This document shows, piece after piece, positions 23,501 through 32,076 of a stretch of 64,000 bases of DNA. The position numbers and the translations under genes were made by a program. Source of the stretch: Aphrophora alni (lineage: Eukaryota; Arthropoda; Insecta; Hemiptera; Aphrophoridae); contig OY740768.1 in assembly GCA_963513935.1 (NCBI GenBank), forward strand, positions 60,380,004 through 60,444,003, given 5' to 3'. The number at the start of each line of letters is the position of its first letter. Position 1 is the stretch's first letter. The notes below the pieces were generated by a model. It saw nothing but the letters and a program-made list of their open reading frames with translations, did not search any database and was not told the origin of the DNA.

Positions 23501-24304
23501 TTTCTCTTTAATGAGACCAATTTATTAAACATATGTTTTTATTTTCTAAGGCAAGTGACCAAAAGAGTATCCATATAGTTTGTGACCAAGCACTATGTAA
23601 AATAATACAACTTCTACAGGTCGACGTCATTATTGCTATTGGAAGATTTGCTGAAAAAAGAGCTAAAGCTGCACTTAAATTGTATGATGTTTCTAATGTA
23701 AAGGTAATAATAATACATTTGAAACTGTAGCTTAGTGCTTATTTTATCCTTGTAATAATAAGATTTTATATTAAATATTTACCATTTATTTTGTTTTGTT
23801 TTTAAATAGATGTAATGTATTACGATTTTTATCTTTTAAGTTAATTCTATCTTCATTTTAATTTTATTACACTAATATAATGCAATGTTGATTTAAAGCA
23901 GTTAAAATCAAACCCAATACCACAATTTAATAAAACAAACTTTATTTCCTAATGTACATTTCAGTAACATTTTTGTTTAATACTCAACCTCTTAGAATGG
24001 TAACTATGTTACTGAAATGTAGATTAGGAAATAAAGTTTGTTTTATTAAATTGTGGTATTGGGTTTGATTTTAATCTTTAAGTTCGCCACAGTGTACTCA
24101 TAATTGTATAATTTTAAAGCAGTTGATTAATTGATTCATGCCAGCACAATTAGTGCTCTGAATTTAGTAAATATATATATTTTTTAATTTTCAAAAACAG
24201 CATCTACGGTATTTTATTCCAATGCCATTTGGCCAGATAATACAAGTTATAAAGTAATATGCAATTGATCACTTCAGCTACAAGTAATTTTCCTTTAAAA
24301 TGTC

Positions 24305-24376
<72 letters not shown>

Positions 24377-27300
24377 GTTAATCATCTTTCATAGTTTTAA
24401 AAGAACCAACTAAACTACAACTTATTTCTAGTTACAAGTAATTTCCAGGTAAAAAAATTGATATTAGTAACTAAATAAATTAATACACAAAACTCTTTAA
24501 TTAATAATCAATTTCAAAGTTAAAAGAAAATCCACAAACAATGTCAGCAGAACATTAGGGTTCATATGTATGAACTTTCCTTAGGACTCACTATGTTTTT
24601 CCCCTTTAAATAAAAAATAATAAAGTTGGTTTACATGGTTCCAATGACTTACCAATAGCCTAGGGTAACCATATACCCTAACCAATGCTGTAGGGTATAT
24701 GAACCAACCACAAATATTGAAATATTTCTTTGAATTTGAATGATATAAACCTAAAGCTCTTTGTCAAATGTATTTAAACTAAAGAGAAATTATAATTTAC
24801 TTTAATAATCCATAAGATGCAATCCTATAACTTTCCAAATATTTTTCAAATCCATAGTTGAACATTGTTAAAACCAAATATTCTGATATTACCTTATAAT
24901 TTGTTTCTCATTAAATAATGATATATGTAAAGAAAAATATGTATATATTAAATGCAATTATAGAGGAGTTACCTAAATAATTGCTATTATAATGTAACCT
25001 AGAATAAAAGAACTTAAATTGCACTTACCTAGAAAAGTAAAAGTACTTATCCTATTGTAACAATAAAACAAAATAATGTTAGGTATTAAACTAAATTAAT
25101 AAATGGATAGGTAAATATGAATATGTAGTGAAGGATCATAATTGTATTTATATTTTTAGAAAGGGAAGTGTCATGATTATAAAAGAAATCACGTTTTAGA
25201 TGGTGTCAATATTTGAAATGAAAATCTGTAGGTTAGTTGAGTTAGCATGTAAAGGAAACGGCTATCAATTGCGTCAGCTAGCAAAAGAGAAAAGGATGTT
25301 CCAACCTCAAATTTATAAAGTGATGTATGATTTATGGATACATCTCATGTAGTATATATACAGTGATTGTCACTTCTAGGGTTAAATATAATAAAACATC
25401 TGATATAAAATACAGTAATTTGAGAACTTTAAATATATACAAATGTCTTAGTGAAAGTTTTTTTCTTGGAAAACTGCCAAATTTCTGACGGTGACGCCTT
25501 TCTAAAATTTCGACTGGAAGTTCCTGAAGATGATCCGGATATCACTTCTTCAGAATTTTCTTGTTAGAATGGTTCTACAAATTAGTCAATGAACATAAGT
25601 TGAGAACTATGAAGAATTAAGCCATGCCAATTGCATGGCATGAAATTAACTCTTCACAGTGAGTTTAGTAGTATGCGAAATAGACCCCTATGCAGGCATT
25701 TATTTAAGTTTTACCTCTATTTTGGCAGCATATAGCTAAAAATATCATATTTTTGTAATCAAACCTCCGATTTAAATAATTTTGTCACTAAAATGATCAG
25801 AAATACAAACACTATAATAAATATTCATTAAATAAATATATACCTACATATACAGAGTGTTTCAAAAAGGACTTTATAACTTTGAAAATTCATATAAAAT
25901 TATTCCAACAAGGTGCAGAGCTCGTTTTAGTGTTGTTTTAAAGGGAAACACATCAAGTTTTGACTCGTGTAGTCCGCAAATGCCTAATCATGCCGCACAA
26001 GCATTAGCGGCAGTTACGTTAAAGATGGCTGCCTTCACTAGATCCGAGCGTGCTAGCTGTATGTTTTGGTTTGAAGAATCGAAGTCGGCGACAACAGTTC
26101 AGCGTAATTTCCGTACCAAGTACGCTAAAGATCCTCATAGTAGGCCTACAATTTATGAATGGCATAGATGTTTTGTAGAAACAGGGTGCTCAGTGAAACA
26201 TAAGAAATCCTCAGGTCGTCCAAGCACATCTGAACGAAGTCGTTGAGCAAGTGAGACAAAGTTTTGTCAACAGCCCTACGAAATTGACCCCGTGTGCATC
26301 TCGTGAGTTGCAAGTCCCACATACAATGGTTTGGCGTATGTTGAGAAAACGTTTGCATTTGAAACCGTACCGATATTTGCTTTTACAAGCAATTAAAGAC
26401 ACCAATAAGATTGCCCGTAAGAACTTCTCTGTGGATATGTTAAATCGAGTGGATGATGATGAACATTTCTTGGACAACATAATCTTTTCTGACAAGTCAA
26501 CTTTTCACTTAAGTGGCAAGGTTAACACACATAACTGTACGATTTGGGTTCTAAGTTCTTTTTGAAGAAATACCTGTCTTAGATAATAACATTTTAAGAA
26601 GTAGTTGCACATTTCTTGTTTACATTTTTTTATATAATTCTTCTATAAAACATTTTATACTAGTCAAGATTTAGTTGATTATTTTTATCAACAGTGAAGT
26701 ATCCATAATAATATTAGGCATACATTCTATACATAATTGTATGATAATAATAACATCTGAGAAACTAGTTTATCAATTATATAAATATTGTAGGAAATAT
26801 AATCAAATGGCTATTTACTCATTTGAATAATCCTTTCTATATAAATAGATAGTTAAACAATAAAGTATATATGTTGAAATAATTGCTGTTATATTTCAAT
26901 CACAAAATAGATCTTCAGACATAAAAGATACTTTATGAATATACACACACACACACATATATATACAGTGCAACCTCGTTAAGTCAGTCCCCTTTAAGAC
27001 TGGTTTGCAATAAATAAACATAAATATAAATTAATATAAAATATGCATTTTTGTAGCGCTATTGCTTTATACGAGCGCATAACCGTAGTGTATTGCACAG
27101 TGATCGTGTTTCCGCCGAGTTCACGCAACCGAGTATGTTTGCCATGACTGTACATCTGATGCCTAACTGTAGCGCTGATTGCCTGCGGCCACAGATGTGT
27201 TTGTTGTTTTATTGTGATGAGTAATAAATATTTTTAAAGTGTTTTTCTCCGTAATAAAGGAATATAATGTCCCGGCTGATCCGACTTAATGAGGTTGTAC

Positions 27301-27368
<68 letters not shown>

Positions 27369-27505
27369 GGTTTACATTAATTCATGTTTTCCAGGTTGTA
27401 TTTATAACACATCCTAGTCCTCGAAACATAGGAAGCAACAAGAATTGGGTGGAGAACACTACGACAACACTTGCTGGATATAATCTTTTACATTACTTCA
27501 CTTGA
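17208..27505 (+). CDS. SMUG1: SMUG1-type single-strand-selective uracil-DNA glycosylase, four exons
   Basis: CDS exons are 17208-17546, 21587-21853, 23551-23703 and 27395-27505. All three introns are phase 0 with GT-AG borders and the product is 289 residues (vertebrate SMUG1 about 270). The enzyme removes uracil and oxidised pyrimidines from DNA in base-excision repair in the nucleus. Motif 1, GMNPGPWGMMQTG, ends exon 1, with the water-activating Asn at residue 103, and continues as IPFGEV in exon 2. Motif 2, HPSPRNIGSNKNW, is in exon 4 with His 259. In between, EVSGKRFW, FVHN-like FIYNYFPLG, NITPAD and AIGRFAEKRAKAAL are all SMUG1 signatures. I chose ATG 17208 (MSEGTSD); an in-frame ATG at 17148 would add 20 hydrophobic residues. 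Introns of 4.0, 1.7 and 3.7 kb are filled with transposons. Compared with vertebrate motif 1 as I remember it, Phe after GMNPGP is Trp here. Confidence 0.93.
18301..18323. repeat. Poly(T) tract
   Basis: A run of about 22 T in SMUG1 intron 1, possibly the tail of a minus-strand retroposed sequence. No body was recognised. Confidence 0.6.
18744..19955. mobile_element. Inverted-repeat element in SMUG1 intron 1
   Basis: Arms of about 107 bp at 18744-18850 and 19847-19955 are complementary (shared CCTTACTTCTTAAG, GGTAAATGTTTACTT, TTTTCGGAG). A second, inner inverted pair (18850-18885 and 19275-19310, CAGGTCACTCTTTTTAAC) abuts the left arm. The interior 19300-19760 is markedly GC-richer than the surrounding intron and has short open frames with no recognised domain. 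It looks like a non-autonomous DNA element of unknown superfamily. Confidence 0.65.
20084..20290 (+). mobile_element. tRNA-derived SINE copy 1
   Basis: A box A-like TCTAGTGGTTGATATA is followed by a box B-like GGTTGTGGGTTTTAATCCCA about 50 bp on, giving a tRNA-like head. The body (GTGCAGTTGGTTCAATCC, CCCTCTATAAATAATCGGTG, GGCTTGAGTAGAAGTCAAC) matches the minus-strand copy at 59206-59455. It lies in SMUG1 intron 1. Confidence 0.75.
20481..20516. mobile_element. Probable solo piggyBac-type terminus
   Basis: The perfect palindrome TTCGTATATATACGAA (20481-20496) lies 16 bp inside a TTAA (20513-20516), with the end reading CGTGTTGAGTCCCGTG inward. This is the arrangement seen in the better piggyBac elements here. 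No opposite end was found. Confidence 0.35.
21587..21853 (+). CDS. SMUG1: SMUG1 exon 2
   Basis: 89 codons from IPFGEVNIVRDWL to TPADFK. It contains HRSEVSGKRFWEF and the core strand FIYNYFPLG. The acceptor is catttcag, the donor AAG|gtatgt; both ends are phase 0. Confidence 0.92.
22599..22660 (-). ncRNA. Hammerhead ribozyme-like motif, left Penelope repeat
   Basis: Minus strand: a near-canonical core TTGATGA, hairpin CGAAACATACGTTTCG as stem II, then AAA. ATAGTTATG can pair with the upstream CAACAAT region to form stem I. The first core base is T instead of C and the cleavage-site triplet is changed (GCC), so activity is doubtful. Confidence 0.45.
22724..23006 (+). pseudogene. Penelope-like element ORF, C-terminal fragment
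   Basis: The frame reads KEKHNGNKSNYAHHLIDTNQ, then IHICTNGKYMYVIEEFEIYK and LLNDQWQFHSNILYDSTI. This is the segment that follows the GIY-YIG nuclease core in Penelope-like elements (SNFAxHLLxxNH...LExxEIYKH...LNDQ). The RT and nuclease catalytic residues are missing; the sequence is 5' truncated at the left repeat. It ends at a natural stop just before the right repeat. Confidence 0.7.
23116..23170 (+). ncRNA. Hammerhead ribozyme-like motif, right Penelope repeat
   Basis: Core CTGATAA (23128-23134; canonical CTGATGA), stem II hairpin GAAACATAGGTTTC, GAAA (23150-23153), short stem III, then the cleavage triplet GTC at 23157-23159. Stem I can form between ATTCAACAAT and ATAGTTATG, imperfectly. 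The layout fits the type I hammerheads known from Penelope-like elements; one core substitution weakens it. Confidence 0.5.
23551..23703 (+). CDS. SMUG1: SMUG1 exon 3
   Basis: 51 codons, ASDQKSIH to DVSNVK, including VDVIIAIGRFAEKRAKAALK, the Rossmann-like strand and helix conserved in SMUG1. The acceptor is ttttctaag, the donor AAG|gtaata. Confidence 0.92.
23902..24074. mobile_element. Hairpin MITE in SMUG1 intron 3
   Basis: Two arms of about 68 bp (23902-23970 and 24007-24074) are almost perfectly complementary, beginning TTAAAATCAAACCCAATACC, around a 36-bp loop. The ends are TTAA-like but no target duplication is certain. Confidence 0.8.
24308..24372. repeat. (TA)n microsatellite
   Basis: About 32 TA units in SMUG1 intron 3. 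Confidence 0.95.
25854..26565 (+). pseudogene. Tc1/mariner-like element, 5' part of transposase
   Basis: Starts with CAGAGTGTTTCAAAAAGGAC, the terminus shared with the element at 4058. The N-terminal DUF4817-type helix-turn-helix region is readable (MAAFTRSERASCMFWFEESK, then TIYEWHRCFVETGCSVKHK). After a frameshift the second HTH and the first catalytic Asp follow (FLDNIIFSDKSTFHLSG), with FSDE changed to FSDK. Similarity ends near 26565, so the 3' half and its terminus are missing. It lies in SMUG1 intron 3. Confidence 0.8.
26966..27302. mobile_element. Tigger-type MITE
   Basis: 337 bp. The left end reads CAGTGCAACCTCGTTAAGTC and the right end is the complement of CAGTACAACCTCATTAAGTC. TA precedes the left end; the right TA is degraded against the following TA repeat. 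No transposase frame. Its right end lies about 90 bp upstream of SMUG1 exon 4. Confidence 0.8.
27303..27365. repeat. (TA)n microsatellite
   Basis: TA repeat directly before the SMUG1 exon 4 acceptor tract. Together with the MITE it leaves only about 30 bp of ordinary intron before the exon. Confidence 0.9.
27395..27505 (+). CDS. SMUG1: SMUG1 exon 4
   Basis: 36 codons plus TGA: VVFITHPSPRNIGSNKNW continues to LLHYFT. It carries motif 2 with catalytic-pocket His. The acceptor is gttttccag. Confidence 0.93.
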   Translation, partial: VVFITHPSPRNIGSNKNWVENTTTTLAGYNLLHYFT

Positions 27506-27637
27506 TCTTTAATGGTATGTTAATTCTGATGAGAAGTTCCTCATGTTTTTATTGTTTGATTAATTTATTATATTATATTTGATTTTGAATGTTTAATTTA
27601 TATTGTTGTACAATAATATTTCAAGTGAAAAATATAC

Positions 27638-27710
27638 GACCTAGACTGGGAATCGAACCCAGGACCTTTGGCTTTACGCGCCAATGCTCTACCAACTGAG
27701 CTATCCTAGT
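27638..27710 (-). tRNA. tRNA-like gene, probably a pseudogene or SINE progenitor
   Basis: The 73-nt minus-strand sequence folds into a full cloverleaf: acceptor ACTAGGA/TCTAGGT with one A-A mismatch and two wobbles, D stem GCTC/GAGC, anticodon stem TTGGC/GCCAA, T stem CTGGG/CCCAG with TTCGATT loop. Box A (TAGCTCAGTTGG) and box B (GGTTCGATTCC) are good and a T5 terminator lies about 8 nt beyond the 3' end. The anticodon loop GCGTAAA would give GTA (Tyr), but base 33 is C instead of the near-universal U. Eukaryotic tRNA-Tyr also normally has an intron, which is absent. The identity is therefore unsafe. Confidence 0.5.
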
Positions 27711-27711
27711 C

Positions 27712-28529
27712 ACTTCCCAGTACAAGGCGCAGACTTCTCACTTTACTTTACGTTTAATTGCTGCAATTTTGAGTTTCCAAATTAATTACCTCGCATATGC
27801 GACATTGAAATTAATTTTTACTCATTTTTCAGCCCTATTATACATGCGTAAAGGCTGTATATTTGAAAGTTTAATGTAAATTTTCTCCACAAATTTCATA
27901 CACAATATTTATTTAAACTTTCTTAAAGTTCAACTTTAGTATTTAAATGTATTAGTAACTGGGTAGATATTACCTTTGGTTTAGTAATGGCTAAATTTAT
28001 CTTTGTTGTATTATGTTTACAGTAAATATTATACATCCTCTTCTCAAATTTACCATTGACTTTAAACACTTTACTCAACAGTCGTAAACACTTCCCATGT
28101 AAATTTGTTTAATTATTTAAATATTTCTGGCTCATATCTGAATCAGCAAAAATACAGATCTGTTTACACTGAATTCAAAAATGAGAATCCCAACGCCTTC
28201 TGGTACTAAAAGCTTCTTTCTTTTTCAGTCTTCTGTTTTATCTCTTGTTATATTTTGTTTTTAGATACTATTACATGCACATACTTTTTATGCTAGAGAC
28301 CGTAGGTACTTGGTGGTATTCCATTTTAAATAAAATTAAAACAACAAATTTTTTAGTATCAACCACAATGTTTTAATAGAAACTTGCCAACCATGGTTTT
28401 GCTAGTCAAGGACTTATACAAGAATGAAACAATAAGGTTCAGTACACAATATATACACATTATAACAATAGCTGGGTTTTCCCTTATAACCTAGATGAGA
28501 AAGGTAGAGGAAGGGAGTGGAGAGGAGGC
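27712..28529. other. Gene-free stretch between tRNA-like gene and Penelope element
   Basis: AT-rich. The last 150 bp are probably the 3' tail of the Penelope-like element. Nothing else recognised. Confidence 0.35.
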
Positions 28530-29757
28530 TCAATGACTTGACTTGGTTAATGGTTTAAAAGGTGGGGAATTACTTAAATCTAATTGTTCATTTAAAACTA
28601 ACACATTTTTATTTTTAACTAATCTATTAATTTCTAAATTTTCCAAAAGGTTTAATTTTTTAGATTTATTAGCTATGTGTAAAATATCAAAATTTATATT
28701 ACCATGAAAATCTGAAACATTGTGTGTTTTTAAATGATTAGAAAAACTAGAGTCCTCATGTCCTAACCTCCAACTCCTGTCATGCTCACTTAATCTAGTT
28801 TTAAAATTTCTACCAGTTTGCCCTATATAAGTAGCGTTACAAATTTTACAAGATAATTGATAGACCCCACATTTACTCATTTTTGGTATTTTATCTTTAC
28901 TGTTAATTAACAATTTACCCAAATTATTGTCTACATAAAATGCTGGTTTGCAACTTTTTTTATTTCCCAATAGTTTACCCAATTTATAACTAATTTGACC
29001 AACATAACCTACTTTCCGCCATTTCGTGGATTTGTTATCACACTCACTGGGGAAAATATGTTTTTTTGGCAATATTTTTCAACTTTTTATTTAACATTTT
29101 ATCAATTATCTTGTAATCATACCCATTATTATTAGCTATTTCTTTTATACAATTTAATTCCTTAAAATAATCCTCCTTTGACATGGGAATATTAATTAAA
29201 CGATGCAACATACTATGGAAAGCTGCTAGCTTATGGTTAACTGGATGTTGAGAATTGGTGTGAATCACGTTGCCTGTAAAAGTAGGCTTTCTATAGATAC
29301 TAAAAGTATGTTTACCATTTTCAATTTTGATATTAAGGTCTAAATAACTAATTATGTTTTGTTGACTTATATCCATAGTAAATTGTATCGCCTTATTAAT
29401 AGAATTTAAATATTTAAAAAACAATTGAAGTTGGCGTTCTGAACCATCAAACAAACAAATCACATCATCTACATATCTGTACCAATAAATTATTTTTTTG
29501 TTTTTACTTTTAAACAGATTATCTTCAAAAGCGGTCATAAATATCTCTGCTAATAATGGAGATAGAGGTGACCCCATAGCCAAACCCTCTATTTGTGCAT
29601 AAAATTTTCCTTGAAATTGAAAATAATTTTGTTTCACACATACATCAATAACATCCATTAACTCTATAATGGTAACAGGATCAACTTTAGAGTTATACAA
29701 TTTGTTTGGAAAAGGTGGAATTATTATTGTTTTGAAGAGAAAGAGGCGATCTATCAA
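28530..29757 (-). pseudogene. Penelope-like retroelement: RT C-terminal part plus GIY-YIG nuclease
   Basis: Frame 1 (29044-29757) is the C-terminal half of the reverse transcriptase, with GLAMGSPLSPLLAEIFM and the catalytic YRYVDDVICLFDG. Frame 2 (28530-29072) carries the linker and the GIY-YIG endonuclease (GVYQLSCKICNATYIGQTGR, with NFKTRLSEH and the LENLEI Glu region). The two frames are offset by one base at an A7 run near 29054-29060; deleting one A would make them continuous. The RT lacks its N-terminal fingers: the frame starts abruptly at 29757, so the copy is 5' truncated. In intact elements the protein copies its RNA at a nicked target. Confidence 0.88.
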
Positions 29758-30106
29758 GTAGTGTTATGTCAGATGTGACTGACTGAAATTTCGAAATAAG
29801 AAAAATAGGCAAACGAGACGAATGTTTTGTTTAAAACTTGTTAACGTAAAACTTTGACACTTCGCATCAAAAATATGCGAATTTCACCAATTTTTGGAAT
29901 ATTATTTATAACGTTTTGTGGTATTTTTTTTTGCATGATATGCATCTACGGAACATTAGCTTTCCAACGGTATTTTATTTATTGTGATGGGACCATTCTA
30001 AGTGGGCGTAATGGTGAATTGCAAAATACGTGATTTAGAGTTGGTGAAATCACTTGGGAGCATGTGGGCGACCTACTGTAGGTCGCCGTGCCGGTTTAAG
30101 GGTTAA
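29758..30106. mobile_element. Sequence ending in a piggyBac-type terminus
   Basis: At 30103-30106 there is a TTAA. Reading inward on the minus strand, CCCTTAAACCGGCACGG is followed by the palindrome GCGACCTACTGTAGGTCGC (30068-30086). This repeats the terminus-plus-palindrome layout of the other TTAA elements. The opposite end is not visible and may have been lost when the Penelope copy inserted. Confidence 0.45.
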
Positions 30107-30117
30107 GGAATCATATT

Positions 30118-30270
30118 GACATAGATTTGGACTTGTAGCATCACCAGTGTCCCTGCACAGGACAGATACATTGGAGGGTATACTTTTTAATTGTGAATCT
30201 CTGTCAGAAATTAGACATATTCTCAAGAAAATAGCAGAGACTGAACTCCAGTCTATATCACCTGACTGAC
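30118..30270 (+). other. Possible coding exon or gene fragment
   Basis: A + frame of about 50 codons ends at TGA 30268-30270 and reads like protein (LVASPVSLHRTDTLEGILF, SLSEIRHILKKIAETELQS). An AATAAA lies near 30488. There is no ATG and no clear acceptor, and the opposite strand is also open (30050-30358). I do not recognise the sequence. It may be a terminal exon, a retrocopy or chance. Confidence 0.22.
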
Positions 30271-31528
30271 TGAGGTTCTTATGAATCTGAAATTGTGGAG
30301 AATGGATGCAGACCTCTATTTTCGACATTGAATAATTTAACAAAGTATTTGAAAACATTTTCTAGAGTTGTAAATTATTTTGTGCAATATTATGTGTGTA
30401 TTTTCAGATGTTTTTAAAAATAATTTCTGTGTTTGTGTTCTATAAATGTAATAATCATAAATGTGTAATATAAAGTTTATAACATAGAATAAAGTTTGGT
30501 AACCTCAGAATCGAGTTATAAAAAAATCAAAAATAAACAAATTAAAATTAAACAAAGCAAAGTAAAAAAAGATTAAAGTGAAGTAGAGTAAAGTAATTAA
30601 ATTCATCAAGACAGAAAATATAACAAACTACGTACGAGTCATACTAAAAAGTTAGTTACTCGTAAGACTAGTAGATTCGTCTTGTAAACTGTGTTAGTTG
30701 GATTGAGGGTAATCCAAGTCGGGCTAAAGTAAAAAATAAAACCTCAAAATACAACGAGGGAGTGCAAAGAAGTAAATCATGTTTGGGAGTGCACTCATTC
30801 GTCTAACCTTAGTTTTTACTCTCTGTTATTTGAATTATTTCAAAATTACTAATGTTTAGAACTTCTAATATAGTGACAGAAAATTTAAATTGCGCTCAAA
30901 ATAATTTGAGAAGTATTTAGTTATTGCCAATTTTGATTTACATGACAACATGCCACTAAATAAGAGTGAATATTGAGACGACACTTTCATCCCTTTAACA
31001 GCCTTCTTGTTCTGTAGATATTAATCTAAATTTGTTTTTTATAATTATGTTTCATTGTGCTGAGGACAATAAATTCATAGTTGAACTAGTTTCTCACATG
31101 CTTTTCGGTGGTTTAGTTCAAGTATGAACTCAGTGTAGACCATTCATTTCTTCTGTTTGATTTGTTCTGACACTTCTTTTCACTTTTTCAGCCCAATTTT
31201 GTTGACTTAAGGACAAAGTATAAAAATAACTAAATTCTTTTGTAATTTTATGAATAAGTTGTAGAATATTTAAAATAAATTGTTTTCTGGTTTAGAATTT
31301 TGTGCTCAATAATTGTGGCAGTTGAATGTCACGGAGATATTATTATTATTACTTTTTAAGTTAAACTAATTAATTTACTATTATAATTTATAACAATCAT
31401 TAAAATATAATATTAATAATTTATTTATAAAAAATAAATGACATTGATGTACAACAATGTAAAAATTCTAATTACTATAACAAAGGTTTATAAAAATTTA
31501 TACTAAAAACTAAGCATTTTATTTTTAG
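30271..31528. other. Intergenic and ADAT2 upstream region
   Basis: AT-rich with no recognised gene. The acceptor-like ATTTTTAG directly before the ADAT2 ATG suggests a 5' UTR exon somewhere in this stretch, not located. Confidence 0.4.
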
Positions 31529-32008
31529 ATGGCAGAATACATGGAATCAGCTTTTAATCTGGCTAGGGAAGCATTAAGCATAAGAGAAGTGCCAGTTGGT
31601 TGCGTGTTTGTTCAAAATGATGTCATAATTGCCCAAGGCAGAAACACTGTGAATGAAACACATAATGCTACTAGGCATGCTGAAATGGTATGTGTAGATC
31701 AGATTGTCTCAAAATATGATGATTGGGCAAATGTTTTGAAGGAAACAAAAGTAGTAGTTACTGTGGAACCATGTATTATGTGTGCTGCATTGCTTAATGA
31801 GTTACAAGTCAAGAGTATCACTTATGGTTGTGCTAATGACAGATTTGGTGGTGTTAATACAGTCCTTGTTACTTCAAAACTATACCCTAAGCCTTGTTCT
31901 GTACAAGCAGGTGTACGTGCAGATGAAGCTATGGATTTACTTAAAACGTTTTATAATGGAACTAACCCAAATGCCCCTGAATGTAAAGTAAAAATTAAAA
32001 ATAAATAA
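31529..32008 (+). CDS. ADAT2: tRNA-specific adenosine deaminase subunit 2 (ADAT2)
   Basis: An intact 159-residue frame. With ADAT3 this protein converts A34 of several tRNAs to inosine, needed for wobble decoding. The zinc-dependent cytidine-deaminase fold is clear: EVPVGCVFV, then ATRHAEM with zinc-ligand His 50 and proton-shuttle Glu 52, then VTVEPCIMCAALL with zinc-ligand Cys 82 and Cys 85. YGCANDRFGG and the tail EAMDLLKTFYNGTNPNAPE also fit eukaryotic ADAT2. It is slightly shorter than the human protein (about 190). The ATG follows an acceptor-like TTTTTAG at 31521-31528, so the whole coding sequence may be in one exon behind a 5' UTR intron. An AATAAA overlaps the last codons (32000-32005). 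Confidence 0.95.
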   Translation: MAEYMESAFNLAREALSIREVPVGCVFVQNDVIIAQGRNTVNETHNATRHAEMVCVDQIVSKYDDWANVLKETKVVVTVEPCIMCAALLNELQVKSITYGCANDRFGGVNTVLVTSKLYPKPCSVQAGVRADEAMDLLKTFYNGTNPNAPECKVKIKNK

Positions 32009-32076
32009 GTATATTTAATCAACAGGTTTCTTATTTTCCTCTTATTGTACCCAATTTTAGAAATGTTGTCTTTTAA

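Noticed and set aside
24555..25386. Possible TTAA element between a GTTCATATGTATGAAC palindrome and a GGGTTAA end
   Set aside because: The two ends do not match each other as inverted repeats and the left side lacks TTAA.
30050..30358. Minus-strand frame of 102 codons
   Set aside because: Part of it lies in a piggyBac terminus, and the plus-strand frame looks more protein-like; no domain either way.
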